This document shows positions 1-9,753 of a stretch of DNA of 64,000 nucleotides, in pieces. The translations under genes and the position numbers were made by a program. Where the stretch lies: contig NZ_JAGETV010000008.1 of NCBI RefSeq assembly GCF_017571465.1, positions 49,710-113,709 on the forward strand. The letters run 5' to 3'. This DNA comes from Thiomicrorhabdus marina. Its GTDB lineage: Bacteria > Pseudomonadota > Gammaproteobacteria > Thiomicrospirales > Thiomicrospiraceae. The notes under the pieces were generated by a model. That model did not search any database, had not been told where the DNA came from, and saw only the letters and a program-made list of their open reading frames with translations. Position 1 is the first letter of the stretch, and every line of letters begins with the position of its first letter.

Positions 1-1
1 T

Positions 2-2254
2 TTGGTCATCGAGCACAATGACCTATGGCCTAAGTTGCACGATTTACTGGATGCATTAAATCCGGAAGACCCACGAGATTTGCAGATGCGCGGTGCACAG
101 GTGCGCGAAGCGATTTACGGTGCGCAAATTCCTGACGAGTTATTCCATGAAATGGTTGCAGCCTATAACCAATTGGTGGATGAGTATGGCCAAGAGGTCT
201 CTTTTGCGGTGCGTAGCTCGGCAACAGCCGAAGATTTACCAACCGCCAGTTTTGCCGGTCAGCAAGATACCTATCTGAACATTAGCGGCATTCCGTCTTT
301 TGTCGATGCCTGTAAACGCTGTTTTGCGAGTTTGTTTACCGACCGCGCGATTCACTACCGTATTGACCAAGGCTTTGACCATTTTGAAGTGGCACTGTCG
401 ATTGGTGTGCAGTTAATGGTGCGCTCGGATTTAGCGTCTTCCGGTGTCATGTTCACTATCGATACCGAAACCGGTTTTAAAGATGTGGTGTTGATTACCG
501 GTGCTTATGGGCTGGGTGAAAACGTGGTACAGGGGGCGGTTGATCCAGACGAGTTTTATGTGCATAAACCGACTTATGAGAAAGGTTTTCGCAAAGTTTT
601 GAAACGCCATAAGGGCGCAAAGAAAATCAAGATGATTTACTCATCCGATGCCAATCACCGTAATCCGGTGCGCAATGTGCCGACGAAGATTGCCGAGCGC
701 CAAGCTTATTGTGTTAGTGATAAAGAAGTCTTACAGCTAGCCGGTTATGCCAATAAGATTGAGAAACATTACAGTGCTAAGGCGGGAACCGCCCGGCCAA
801 TGGATATTGAGTGGGCTAAGGACGGTAAAACCGGCGAGTTGTTTATTGTGCAAGCGCGCCCGGAAACGGTCGCTTCGCAGAAACGCCAGCAAGTTTTAAA
901 ACAGTACAAAATCAATCCGGAAGTCGAGCAATTGACGCCGATTGTTAGCGGTCGTTCAGTCGGCGGCAAAATCGCCTATGGTCGTGCGCGAGTGATTGAT
1001 TCGGTAGAACATTTGAATGAATTCCAAGCCGGTGAGGTATTGATTTCCGATATCACGACCCCAGACTGGGAGCCGGTCATGAAGATTGCTTCCGCACTGG
1101 TTACCAATCGTGGTGGACGAACTTGTCATGCTGCGATTATCGCCCGTGAGTTAGGCATTCCGGCAGTCGTTGGAACCGAATGTGGCACCGAGAAAATCGA
1201 GACAGGGCAGATGGTGACGATTTCGTGTGCGCAAGGTGATTTGGGCCGTGTGTATGAAGGGCAGCAGCAGTTTGAAATTGTTGAAACCGATTTGAGCGCC
1301 TTGAGCAAGCCGAAAACCGAAGTGATGATGAATGTCGGCAATCCAGAAATCGCATTTAGTGTGAATTCCATTCCGAACGACGGCGTTGGTTTGGCGCGGA
1401 TGGAATTTATCATCAATAATGAAGTCAAAGCGCATCCTTTGGCGCTTCTGCATCCAGAGAAAGTTTCCGAGAAAGCGCGTAATAAAATTGCTGATTTGAT
1501 TGACGGTTATGACTCCGGTGCAGAATTTTTTGTACAGAAGCTGGGTGAAGGTATTGGTACTTTGGCAGCCGGTTTTTATCCAAAACCGGTGGTACTACGC
1601 TTGTCAGATTTCAAAACCAATGAATATGCAAACTTGATTGGCGGCAAGGCTTTTGAAGCCAGTGAGGAAAATCCGATGCTCGGTTTCCGCGGTGCTTCGC
1701 GTTATAACGACGAAGAGTTTGCACCAGCGTTTGCTCTGGAATGTCAGGCGATTAAACAGGTTCGTGAACAGATGGGCATGGAAAATGTCATTGTGATGGT
1801 GCCGTTCTGTCGTCGTGTCGAAGAAGCACGTGCGGTTATCGATAACTTAGCGGCCAACGGTTTGGTGCGCGGTCAGCACGGCTTGCAGGTCTATATGATG
1901 TGCGAGATTCCGAATAATGTCTTAATGATTGACGAGTTCTCGGAATTCTTCGATGGTTTTTCCATCGGTACCAATGATTTGACTCAACTGGTTTTAGGGG
2001 TTGACCGCGATTCGGAAAAAGTTGCCTTCGATTATGACGAGCGCGATCCGGGGGTTAAGAAAATGGTGCAGTGGGCAATTGAAGGTGCGCATCGTAACGG
2101 CAAACACATCAGCCTATGTGGACAAGCGCCATCGGATTTTCCCGACTTCGCCGAGTTCTTGGTTGAGTGTGGAATCGATACTATGAGTCTGAATCCGGAT
2201 TCGGTATTAAGTACTTGGCCGGTGATTTTAGCGGCTGAGAAAAAACGCGGTTAG
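2..2254 (+). CDS. ppsA: Phosphoenolpyruvate synthase, 5' end outside the window
   Basis: Makes phosphoenolpyruvate from pyruvate and ATP (cytoplasmic, gluconeogenic). The 750 visible residues follow PpsA throughout: the ATP-grasp nucleotide-binding part (FAVRSSATAEDLP, then SFAGQQDTYLN), the swivelling phosphohistidine domain with GGRTCHAA (His about residue 376 of the fragment, coding bases 1127-1129), and the C-terminal PEP-binding barrel ending SLNPDSV. Family members are about 790-800 residues, so roughly 50 N-terminal residues lie before base 1; the apparent TTG at base 2 is not the real start. The gene converges on yraN with an 8-base gap. Confidence 0.96.
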   Translation: MVIEHNDLWPKLHDLLDALNPEDPRDLQMRGAQVREAIYGAQIPDELFHEMVAAYNQLVDEYGQEVSFAVRSSATAEDLPTASFAGQQDTYLNISGIPSFVDACKRCFASLFTDRAIHYRIDQGFDHFEVALSIGVQLMVRSDLASSGVMFTIDTETGFKDVVLITGAYGLGENVVQGAVDPDEFYVHKPTYEKGFRKVLKRHKGAKKIKMIYSSDANHRNPVRNVPTKIAERQAYCVSDKEVLQLAGYANKIEKHYSAKAGTARPMDIEWAKDGKTGELFIVQARPETVASQKRQQVLKQYKINPEVEQLTPIVSGRSVGGKIAYGRARVIDSVEHLNEFQAGEVLISDITTPDWEPVMKIASALVTNRGGRTCHAAIIARELGIPAVVGTECGTEKIETGQMVTISCAQGDLGRVYEGQQQFEIVETDLSALSKPKTEVMMNVGNPEIAFSVNSIPNDGVGLARMEFIINNEVKAHPLALLHPEKVSEKARNKIADLIDGYDSGAEFFVQKLGEGIGTLAAGFYPKPVVLRLSDFKTNEYANLIGGKAFEASEENPMLGFRGASRYNDEEFAPAFALECQAIKQVREQMGMENVIVMVPFCRRVEEARAVIDNLAANGLVRGQHGLQVYMMCEIPNNVLMIDEFSEFFDGFSIGTNDLTQLVLGVDRDSEKVAFDYDERDPGVKKMVQWAIEGAHRNGKHISLCGQAPSDFPDFAEFLVECGIDTMSLNPDSVLSTWPVILAAEKKRG

Positions 2255-2262
2255 TGAGTTAC

Positions 2263-2700
2263 TTAAAAAGCGTTCTTTAGCCATTCCGGTGCTTGCTCGG
2301 CAAGCATACTGATAACATCAAACCGGCAGTCCCAATTCTGGTACTGGCGGTTTTTTTGTAGAAAAACTTCGGCACAGCGGCGAATACGCTGTTGTTGGGC
2401 GGAGGTAATCATTTCGGCCGGGTTGCCGTAATTGGCGTTTTTGCGGTATTTGACTTCAAAGAAAATCAACACTTGTTTGCTTTTATCAATGCCGATTAGG
2501 TCGATTTCACCTTTTTGATAACGATCGCAGCGAAAGTTCTGCTGCAGGATGGTAATTTTGTGCTGTTTGAGAAAATCGACAGCGGCTTGTTCTTTCTGTT
2601 GGCCAATCCATTTACTGATAACTCGGCCGGCTTTTTTCTGAGCATCCGCTTGGGTAAGCTTGTCGGCGATTTGTTGCAATAACGTCTGTTGCTTACCCAT
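2263..2700 (-). CDS. yraN: YraN family protein (UPF0102, predicted nuclease fold)
   Basis: A 145-residue YraN protein. The restriction-endonuclease-like core is visible: GEIDLIG followed by FFEVKYRK, the E-I-D...E-V-K pattern of this fold. Its role is not settled in the family. The start at 2700 (MGKQQ) is preferred to an in-frame ATG at 2796, because the longer version would overlap lpoA by 80 bases with an arginine/serine-rich, non-homologous extension. The chosen start is 16 bases after the lpoA stop, and lpoA-yraN is a common gammaproteobacterial pair, so the two are probably one operon. Confidence 0.9.
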   Translation of the reverse strand: MGKQQTLLQQIADKLTQADAQKKAGRVISKWIGQQKEQAAVDFLKQHKITILQQNFRCDRYQKGEIDLIGIDKSKQVLIFFEVKYRKNANYGNPAEMITSAQQQRIRRCAEVFLQKNRQYQNWDCRFDVISMLAEQAPEWLKNAF

Positions 2701-2716
2701 TTGCTGTCCTTGTCGG

Positions 2717-4384
2717 TTAAGGCGTGGCGCTCTCTCGCTGCGCATTGTCGAGCATCTCTTGACGCAAACGCATCTGGAGCTCCTGCTCCTCATCACTCAT
2801 GTCATCCTGAGTTTCGAGATCGTTTGGCAAGGTCGGTTCTTCGGAAATTTGAGGTAATTGATAGGCGAGCAATTTGCCTTGTCGATTAAATTTTGCCCAC
2901 ACTAATTCCTGTACGACTTTATTATCTTGTAAACGTAGATGGCCGGTTTTGGTATTACTGAGACAGCCGCCTTGTTTGAGCGAACCGATGTGGCTCGCTA
3001 GCATGAGTGAATCCCAGCCAAAAGCCTCAAAAGCGCTCCCAATATTATCTGGATTTAATACTAGGGGTTGGGTCAGTACGGTAACATCGCGCAAATCACG
3101 GTTATTCTGCATTGCAGCGAGGTTTCGTCCTGTCATTTTGGTCGGGCTGTAAATAGGAATATCGAGTTGATAAAGATCTTTTTGCGGATTGATAACTGCC
3201 AAACGCTGTGCTGAGTCGAAGACGACAATGGCATCTAAGTCTTTGCGAGTGCGTGGGTAAAAGTCCAATTTTTCGCCAATGGTTCGGCTCAGCACGTTTT
3301 TGCGTTCAATACTGTTGCTAGCGTTTAGCAGTTGGTCAAAAGCTTGGCGAAAACGTGGTTTTTCGTCCGAATAAGTGACCTGAGTTTGGGTATGGTATGG
3401 CGGGTTGTTCCAAGCGTTAATCAGCAAGGTTGCCTGTAATCCTTGTTCTGCATTGTCGCTACCTATAATTCCGATATTTTGATATCTCTGCTGGACAAAT
3501 GCATTGGTCATTTGGCCGATTTTGTCACTGCTTTTTAGGCTAAATTGCGGAAACGGCGTTGGCTTGCCGATGTCGTTCAGGGCAATAATGTAATCGTCGT
3601 CAAAACCTTGTAACTGTTCTACAGCGCTTTTACGCAACGGCCCGATAATAACGTCTGCACCTTCCTGTTTAGCTTGAAAATACCGGCTGCTGACCTGAGT
3701 TTCGTCGCTGCTGTCATAGAAGCGAAGTTGTAACTGTTGTTGCAGGTTTTGGTTCTGATAAAACGCTTTCAGAATGCCATCACGAATCTGCTCTGCAACG
3801 GGTCCGTATTTGCTGTTAACAGGCAGGAATACGGCAATTTTTTGAATGCTTTTTTCACTTGGGATTTGCGTCAAAAGTTGTGGCAACAGGTGCGCTTGGT
3901 AGATCGCATCTTGCTCAAAGACCTCTAGGTTTTTTAAACCTTGTTTGAAATCCAGCCCTTGCAGGCGAAACACTCTGACTAAATATGCCCAAGCGTTGAC
4001 ACGCATGTCGACGCTGTCTTCAAGACGTTGCAGAACCATTTCATCCAACGGTAATAAATTTTGCCAGATTTCGCTCTCTAATTGGGCGCGACGTTGATCT
4101 GGAGATTCTTGCCATAGGTCATCACTGAATTGCAGATAACGTTCCCAATCTTGTTCTTGGAAAGCTTTTTGCCGTTCCACTTCTGGGTCAATTGCAACCA
4201 CTACCGGTTCTGGAACCACAGGGGTGATTTCGACTTTTGGCTCAGGCGGGGCTACTTTTTTTACGACCGGTTCCGGTTTTGGGGGCTGAGTTCCGCAGCC
4301 AGTTAAGGTAAAACTTAGGCCTAATAAACCGGCAATAGCCAGTTGAGAAGGTTTGCGACGTAAATAATTGATTGGATTCGACAT
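2717..4384 (-). CDS. lpoA: Penicillin-binding protein activator LpoA (LppC family lipoprotein)
   Basis: Outer-membrane lipoprotein of 555 residues that, in E. coli, activates the peptidoglycan synthase PBP1A from outside. A signal peptide (AIAGLLGLSFTLTGC) ends in a lipobox with the acylated Cys at about residue 30. A proline-rich stretch follows, then a TPR-like helical segment and a periplasmic-binding-protein-like domain from about residue 180 (KIAVFLPVNSKYGPVAEQIRDG; later ADVIIGPL). It is divergent from rsmI, as in E. coli. The C terminus is charged and glutamate/glutamine-rich. Confidence 0.92.
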   Translation of the reverse strand: MSNPINYLRRKPSQLAIAGLLGLSFTLTGCGTQPPKPEPVVKKVAPPEPKVEITPVVPEPVVVAIDPEVERQKAFQEQDWERYLQFSDDLWQESPDQRRAQLESEIWQNLLPLDEMVLQRLEDSVDMRVNAWAYLVRVFRLQGLDFKQGLKNLEVFEQDAIYQAHLLPQLLTQIPSEKSIQKIAVFLPVNSKYGPVAEQIRDGILKAFYQNQNLQQQLQLRFYDSSDETQVSSRYFQAKQEGADVIIGPLRKSAVEQLQGFDDDYIIALNDIGKPTPFPQFSLKSSDKIGQMTNAFVQQRYQNIGIIGSDNAEQGLQATLLINAWNNPPYHTQTQVTYSDEKPRFRQAFDQLLNASNSIERKNVLSRTIGEKLDFYPRTRKDLDAIVVFDSAQRLAVINPQKDLYQLDIPIYSPTKMTGRNLAAMQNNRDLRDVTVLTQPLVLNPDNIGSAFEAFGWDSLMLASHIGSLKQGGCLSNTKTGHLRLQDNKVVQELVWAKFNRQGKLLAYQLPQISEEPTLPNDLETQDDMSDEEQELQMRLRQEMLDNAQRESATP

Positions 4385-4506
4385 GGCGGCAAAAATTTTT
4401 CAGTTAGAATAGGCGAATTATAAAAGATTTGCTCTCTCGGCACAGAGCATTCTCGGCTAAGAATTTTGCAGAATTCGCCGATTGACGAAACAGTGAAGGA
4501 CGGCTT

Positions 4507-5388
4507 TTGTTACTCAATTCAGATCAATATCAGGACGGCAGCGGTACGCTATATGTTGTCGCGACTCCGATTGGCAATTTAGCGGATATTAGCGAACGAG
4601 CGATTCAGACCTTAACATCGGTCAATTGGGTGGCGGCGGAAGATACCCGACACAGCAAGCCTCTTTTGCAGCATTTTGCCATTAACCAAAGCTTAATTAG
4701 TTTACACGAGCATAACGAAGCGGCGCGTAGCGAGCAGTTGCTGCAAAAATTACTTGCCGGTGAAAACGGTGCTTTGGTTTCCGATGCCGGGACACCATTG
4801 ATTAATGATCCGGGCTTTGTTTTGGTGAAACGTTTGCGAGAAGCCGGTGTGCGTGTGGTGCCGATTCCGGGGCCGAGTGCCGTGATTACCGCTTTGTGTG
4901 CCGCCGGTTTGCCGACCGATTCATTCAGTTATCAAGGTTTTTTGCCAGCTAAGTCAAATAAGCGCAAACTGCGATTACAGCAATTGCTCGCTGATTCAGC
5001 AACGTTGGTGTTTTATGAATCTCCGCATCGATTATTGGCGACTTTAGCCGATATGCTGGAACTGTTTGGCGCGGAGCGAGAAATCGCGGTAGCCCGAGAA
5101 CTGAGCAAGCAATATGAGCAATTCGTTTCTGGTACTTTGCAAGAGGTTCATGATTTTTTTAAGGAAAACTCGGACAAGGTTCGTGGTGAATTTGTATTGA
5201 TGCTGAAAGGTGCGGATCTTGAAAAAGATGAGGTGCAGAGCACTGAGTTCGATCCAATGATTAACGCCATGCTGAAACAGAATTTGCCAGTCAAACAAAT
5301 CTCGGAAATCATTGCGGATGTCTTGTCGGTAAAGAAAAAGCAAGTTTACCAAAGAGTTTTGGAGTTAAAAGACGGCTCCTTGCTTTAA
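4507..5388 (+). CDS. rsmI: 16S rRNA (cytidine1402-2'-O)-methyltransferase RsmI
   Basis: Methylates the ribose of C1402 in 16S rRNA using S-adenosylmethionine. The 293-residue protein shows the tetrapyrrole-methylase fold: GTLYVVATPIGNLADIS at the N terminus, AEDTRHSK, LVSDAGTPLINDPG, PIPGPSAV and VFYESPHRL. Length matches the family. The start is TTG at 4507, preceded by a GAAGGA-like ribosome-binding site. It is divergent from lpoA across about 120 bases and converges on a single-domain response regulator. Confidence 0.95.
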   Translation: MLLNSDQYQDGSGTLYVVATPIGNLADISERAIQTLTSVNWVAAEDTRHSKPLLQHFAINQSLISLHEHNEAARSEQLLQKLLAGENGALVSDAGTPLINDPGFVLVKRLREAGVRVVPIPGPSAVITALCAAGLPTDSFSYQGFLPAKSNKRKLRLQQLLADSATLVFYESPHRLLATLADMLELFGAEREIAVARELSKQYEQFVSGTLQEVHDFFKENSDKVRGEFVLMLKGADLEKDEVQSTEFDPMINAMLKQNLPVKQISEIIADVLSVKKKQVYQRVLELKDGSLL

Positions 5389-5392
5389 AGGG

Positions 5393-5770
5393 TTAATTAA
5401 TGCCTAAAATCTGTTGGCTTAACTTGCTGATTGATTGCGGTGAAAACGGTTTTTTAACCCATGCTTTTACGCCAAGCTGTTTGGCTTGTTGTTTATATTT
5501 TTGCTCGACTTCCGCACTTAACATCAGTACCGGCGTGGCGGCATTTTGTGTATAACGTAGTTGTGCGATGAGCTGTAATCCATTCTCTTCGGTGCTGAGC
5601 ATGTAATCGACGATAATCAAATCAAACAACTCGCTCTGCGCTGCTTTCAAGCCTGCACTCAAACTCTCAGCAAGCCGCACCCGCATATTGCTTTGTTGCA
5701 AGGTAATTTGTAGCAGTTTGCGGATGACTTCAGAATCATCGACCACTAAAACATGTGGAATCTTGTTCAT
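5393..5770 (-). CDS. Single-domain (CheY-like) response regulator
   Basis: A 125-residue stand-alone receiver domain. The acidic pocket (VVDDSE), phosphoacceptor Asp55 (LIIVDYM), conserved Ser85 (LMLSAE) and Lys107-Pro108 (VKKPF) are all present. No output domain follows, so it probably acts by protein-protein contact, as CheY or a phosphorelay intermediate does. No kinase gene is adjacent and the partner cannot be told from the sequence. It is monocistronic, convergent with rsmI. Confidence 0.85.
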   Translation of the reverse strand: MNKIPHVLVVDDSEVIRKLLQITLQQSNMRVRLAESLSAGLKAAQSELFDLIIVDYMLSTEENGLQLIAQLRYTQNAATPVLMLSAEVEQKYKQQAKQLGVKAWVKKPFSPQSISKLSQQILGIN

Positions 5771-5910
5771 GCAGTTTCATTTAATCTTGTGATTTTTCAG
5801 TCAGTATAAGTGGATTTTTACGGCATTGACTACTGATTTTTTCTTGCCTTGAATAATTACGGATTGCGCTTGATTTTAATTAAAAATCAAACGCCTATGA
5901 GAGAAATCGA

Positions 5911-6744
5911 TTAGCGGTTTTGTTGCAAGCTGCCGCTGGCAATAAGCGCTTTAATTGAGTAGATGTCGTAGCGAGTGTTGGGGCTCTCGATAGCAGTGCT
6001 GGGTTGAACGCTATGCGCAATCGGTTCGGCTCCTTTTGGACGTTTGACTGCGACACGGTAATTGGCATGTTGTAACGCGCTTTCCAGTAAATGACTGCTG
6101 TCCATATCCGGCCCGAGCAACTTTTGAAAAGTTGCCATCTCTTTTTTGGTGGCGGCCTTTTTCTTTTTATGTGGATACATTGGATCGAGATAAATGCTGT
6201 CGAAACGCACACCTTGTCGTGCGAATTCAGAGATGACTTGTGCGCTGTCGCCGTGGCTTAAGCTAAGATTTTGCAAAATTTGCATACTTTCTCTATCCAA
6301 CTCGCCGTTGTCTGCCATTAGCTGTGCTCGTTGTAAAGCATCGTCAAGTAGAGCGGCAATAATGGAACTTCGCTCATTCATATGAACTTTAAAACCAAGT
6401 GAGGCGAGTACAAAGGCATCGCCTCCCATACCGGCTGTCGCATCGAAAATACTCGGCTGACCGTTTTCTACAGAGCCCATGGCGCGAACCAGAGGTTGAC
6501 CTTTGCCGCCGCCAAATTGACGGCGATGGGCTTTCTTGCCGCCAAAAAAATCGATGCTAATGACACCGGAATCAGGCGGTAAAAGCGATAGCTGCAAGTA
6601 TTCGGATTTTTTCGGCGTTTGCCAAGTTAGTAGGGCGTCTTCCTTTTTACGGAAGTCGCATTCAGTGAGTATTGGCAACTGTAAACGCTTAGCTAAGGCT
6701 TGCGCTTTTTCTGGAAACTCTCGATCGTCAATATAAACCTGCAT
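5911..6744 (-). CDS. rsmJ: 16S rRNA (guanine1516-N2)-methyltransferase RsmJ
   Basis: SAM-dependent methyltransferase of the small subunit rRNA, 277 residues from the chosen start. Visible motifs are IFDATAGMGGDAFVLASLG (SAM site) and SIYLDPMYPHKKK, followed by VAVKRPKGAEPI, all diagnostic of RsmJ/YhiQ. The start MQVYIDDREF at 6744 is used instead of the upstream in-frame ATG at 6843, which would overlap the preceding gene and adds 33 non-family residues. It lies 8 bases after a small membrane-protein gene, so the two are probably co-transcribed. Confidence 0.93.
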   Translation of the reverse strand: MQVYIDDREFPEKAQALAKRLQLPILTECDFRKKEDALLTWQTPKKSEYLQLSLLPPDSGVISIDFFGGKKAHRRQFGGGKGQPLVRAMGSVENGQPSIFDATAGMGGDAFVLASLGFKVHMNERSSIIAALLDDALQRAQLMADNGELDRESMQILQNLSLSHGDSAQVISEFARQGVRFDSIYLDPMYPHKKKKAATKKEMATFQKLLGPDMDSSHLLESALQHANYRVAVKRPKGAEPIAHSVQPSTAIESPNTRYDIYSIKALIASGSLQQNR

Positions 6745-6752
6745 CGATAAGC

Positions 6753-7121
6753 CTAGTTTGCAATATTCCGTAAACTGATAATCATGGTGATACCTAAACC
6801 GGCATTCGCCAAAGCATAGATAGAAATACTGCCGTAAAACCACCAGAATTGCTCACGAATTTTGCGGTAAACAAGGTATGGGCTGAATAGAATAATGATA
6901 TTGAGCAAAGCCGCTAGGGTAACGCTAGTAGGGCTGCGAATATCGAATAAATCCCACAGTAGCATGCTAGGCACGGCACTGAATAGATAGCCATATTGCC
7001 AAAGCTCGATTTGTCCAAGCGGGATAAACAGGGCGGCAATCAATGCCCAAATGAAACTATAAAATAGGGTTTTATTGGCTGGGCGTTGATGCCAGCGGAA
7101 GTCGGTTACTGTAGAGGTCAT
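6753..7121 (-). CDS. Small integral membrane protein, unrecognised
   Basis: A 122-residue protein with a short polar N terminus and about four hydrophobic segments (around residues 20-37, 43-58, 65-85 and 93-115), so probably a four-helix inner-membrane protein. I do not recognise the family and assign no function. It ends 8 bases before rsmJ, suggesting a shared transcript. Confidence 0.65.
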   Translation of the reverse strand: MTSTVTDFRWHQRPANKTLFYSFIWALIAALFIPLGQIELWQYGYLFSAVPSMLLWDLFDIRSPTSVTLAALLNIIILFSPYLVYRKIREQFWWFYGSISIYALANAGLGITMIISLRNIAN

Positions 7122-7209
7122 TTTTTGTAAAGGTTCGTTTTATTATAATTGGCGACTATATTAAAAGAATATTCGGTTAGACTCTAATTTTTAATTTTTT
7201 ATGAAATGA

Positions 7210-8496
7210 GTGCTGGCAGTGATTAAATTTTACCTGACAATGTTTTTACTGATAGTTGGCTTTTCTGCTCAGGCAGCTGAACCGGTTATTCATAAACAGT
7301 TGAATTTTTCCGGTAAAAACTTTGCACTTTATCAGACGCTGAATCCGGCGGCGTTATTGATTGCCGACGAAGGTGGTCAGTTGCTGTATTCCGATAATAT
7401 TGAGCAGGCGATGGTTCCGGCATCGACCACCAAATTGATTACTGCATTATTGGCATTACAACACTGGGGGGCGGAGCACCGATTCTATACCGACTTTACG
7501 TTTTATCCGTGCCAGACAAATGCCAAAGATTGCGCGCGCTTAGAGATTAAAGCTTACGGCGATCCGTTTTTGGTGTCGGAAGAATTGGCGCAAATCGCTG
7601 CGACGCTTGCCGAGAAATTGCAAGTACACGGCATTAGTCATATTGAGCAGATGGCGTTGGTAAACCATTGGTATCAACAGCCATTGGTTATGCCGGGGGC
7701 AGGGAAGAGCCTGAACCCTTATGATGCGATTAATGGTGCCTTGGTCGCTAACTTTAATAGCCTGAATGCTCGGAAAAACCAATTGGGTTGGCAGTCTGCC
7801 GAAGAACAAACGCCTTGGGTGTCGGTTGCGGATGACATCGTCCAGCATTCAGGATTAACCTTAAAACAAGGTAAATCGGAGCGGATTAATACTGGCGCAG
7901 ATACGCAATTAAATCAGCAATATGCTGTCGAGCTTTTGCAGGCATTTCTAAAAAAACATGCAATTACCACGGCAAATTCAACTTTGCAGATTGCGCAAGC
8001 CAGCCAAGAAGAGCCACGGTTTACTTACCGCCATCAGAATAGTCGAACACTGGCAGAAGTGGTGCAGCCGATGATGAAATATTCGACCAATTTTATTGCC
8101 AATCAAATCGCTTTAAATCTGGCTGCTGAAGTGTATGGCGCGCCGGCATCGGGCGAGAAAGTTCAGCGATTGTTTCACGATAAGTTAAGTCAACAATTCG
8201 GTTGGTCGCAAGGCGATGTGCATTTTCTGGATGGTGCTGGCCTGTCTCGTGAAAACCGCATCAATGCTTATCAACTGTATCAAGTGCTAGAAGCATTTAA
8301 ACCGTGGAAAGGCTTGTTGCCGGAAATTGAGCAAGGTGTCTACGCAAAGTCTGGTTCCTTAATTGGAGTGAGTACGCTTGCCGGGTATTTTCATCATCGT
8401 CAGCAATGGATGCCGTTTGTATTTTTGAGCAATCAGCGTGTGCCGTACCGCTTTCGTAATCGCCTAGCCAAATCCCTGAGTGAGCAGTTACCTTAA
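7210..8496 (+). CDS. dacB: D-alanyl-D-alanine carboxypeptidase/endopeptidase (PBP4 family)
   Basis: Periplasmic class C low-molecular-weight penicillin-binding protein that trims peptidoglycan stem peptides. After a signal peptide (cleavage probably after AQA), the active-site series appears in order: SxxK in MVPASTTKLITALL, SxN in KYSTNFIANQI, and the KTG-box variant KSG in YAKSGSLIG. Length (428) fits DacB. The start is GTG at 7210, with a second GTG at 7219; an ATG at 7201 stops at once. rnpB follows 40 bases downstream with its own promoter. Confidence 0.92.
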   Translation: MLAVIKFYLTMFLLIVGFSAQAAEPVIHKQLNFSGKNFALYQTLNPAALLIADEGGQLLYSDNIEQAMVPASTTKLITALLALQHWGAEHRFYTDFTFYPCQTNAKDCARLEIKAYGDPFLVSEELAQIAATLAEKLQVHGISHIEQMALVNHWYQQPLVMPGAGKSLNPYDAINGALVANFNSLNARKNQLGWQSAEEQTPWVSVADDIVQHSGLTLKQGKSERINTGADTQLNQQYAVELLQAFLKKHAITTANSTLQIAQASQEEPRFTYRHQNSRTLAEVVQPMMKYSTNFIANQIALNLAAEVYGAPASGEKVQRLFHDKLSQQFGWSQGDVHFLDGAGLSRENRINAYQLYQVLEAFKPWKGLLPEIEQGVYAKSGSLIGVSTLAGYFHHRQQWMPFVFLSNQRVPYRFRNRLAKSLSEQLP

Positions 8497-8503
8497 TTCG
8501 CGC

Positions 8504-8531
8504 TTGCGCATTTGCAGTAATCGGGTAAGAT
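8504..8531 (+). promoter_or_regulatory. Sigma-70-type promoter of rnpB
   Basis: TTGCGC (8504-8509), 16-base spacer, TAAGAT (8526-8531). The position places transcription start at the first bases of helix P1 of the RNase P RNA. Confidence 0.6.
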
Positions 8532-8536
8532 GCGCC

Positions 8537-8910
<374 letters not shown>

Positions 8911-9721
8911 ATTTTTCTTCCCAATAATGGCATGTTTTATATTTAATTACCTATCGCGCCATTTGTTATTGCTGTAGCGATGATCAATGTTCTCCATTTG
9001 TGGGGAATCAAAACTAATTTTCTCAATTTCCTTCTCTGTTTTTCAATTTCTGAATAGCCATTGGCTTTATTTGACCTTTTTTGGCGTTTTTTGCATATAT
9101 TCACCTGCTTGTGATGAAAACAGATTCCATATTCCTTTAGTCGAACTCAGTAGGTTTGGTTCCTACAAAAGAATGTCGCTTGTTATTTGGGTTTGAAATG
9201 ATCCGTAACAAGGCAAAATAAGACCTGATTTTAGAGAAATTAGGGTTAATTCCCCACGGTGTGTATTTATATATTTTATAACGCATTGTAATTGATTGTT
9301 TTCCAAGCTTTTAGGCGTTTTAAAGGGATGTTTATTCTGCACTACGCCTAGTTCAAAAGCCTTTGAAACCTGTATCAATAATCGAGTGTAAAAGTACGTA
9401 ATAATTTTGATGAAAAAAAATCAAAAAAAATGCAAGTATTTTTGATTGATACTATATGTTGTGTTTGTTTTGGAATGATTGCATATATATAAGGTTTTTC
9501 CTTTTTTTTAGCGCGGGATTTTAGAATGTGCTTGTTTGTTAGGCTGTTTTAAGGTTTATTGTTGGAATTTAATATAAGCTACTGAAAATAAAGGAAAAAT
9601 ATGGGTTGATTTTGTGTTGTTGCTATTGTGGATTGTGAGCTAAGTTATTGTCATCTAAAGGATTTCTCGGGGTGGGTGAGTTGACTCTACAGCAGTGGAT
9701 GAATATGATTACAGTCACTAA
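8911..9721. other. About 810-base AT-rich region between rnpB and mraZ, no gene supported
   Basis: Strongly AT-rich with many A/T tracts. Two short open frames (8987-9196 + and 9163-9378 -) have no recognisable domain, low-complexity composition and no convincing ribosome-binding site, and are rejected. Apart from the mraZ promoter, which must lie near its right end, I see no RNA gene, repeat or terminator beyond the T-run after rnpB. Confidence 0.6.
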
Positions 9722-9746
9722 GTGGGGTAAAGTGGTTTTTTGTGGG
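9722..9746 (+). promoter_or_regulatory. MraZ operator boxes (GTGGG repeats)
   Basis: Three direct repeats with exact 10-base period: GTGGG at 9722, GTGGT at 9732, GTGGG at 9742. MraZ binds GTGGG repeats spaced by 5 bases upstream of its own gene in E. coli. Here they end 7 bases before the mraZ start, so binding could block both promoter and ribosome access. Confidence 0.75.
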
Positions 9747-9753
9747 GATTTAG

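Noticed and set aside
8987..9378. Two short frames in the rnpB-mraZ gap
   Set aside because: Low-complexity aromatic or hydrophobic peptides without a ribosome-binding site or similarity I recognise.
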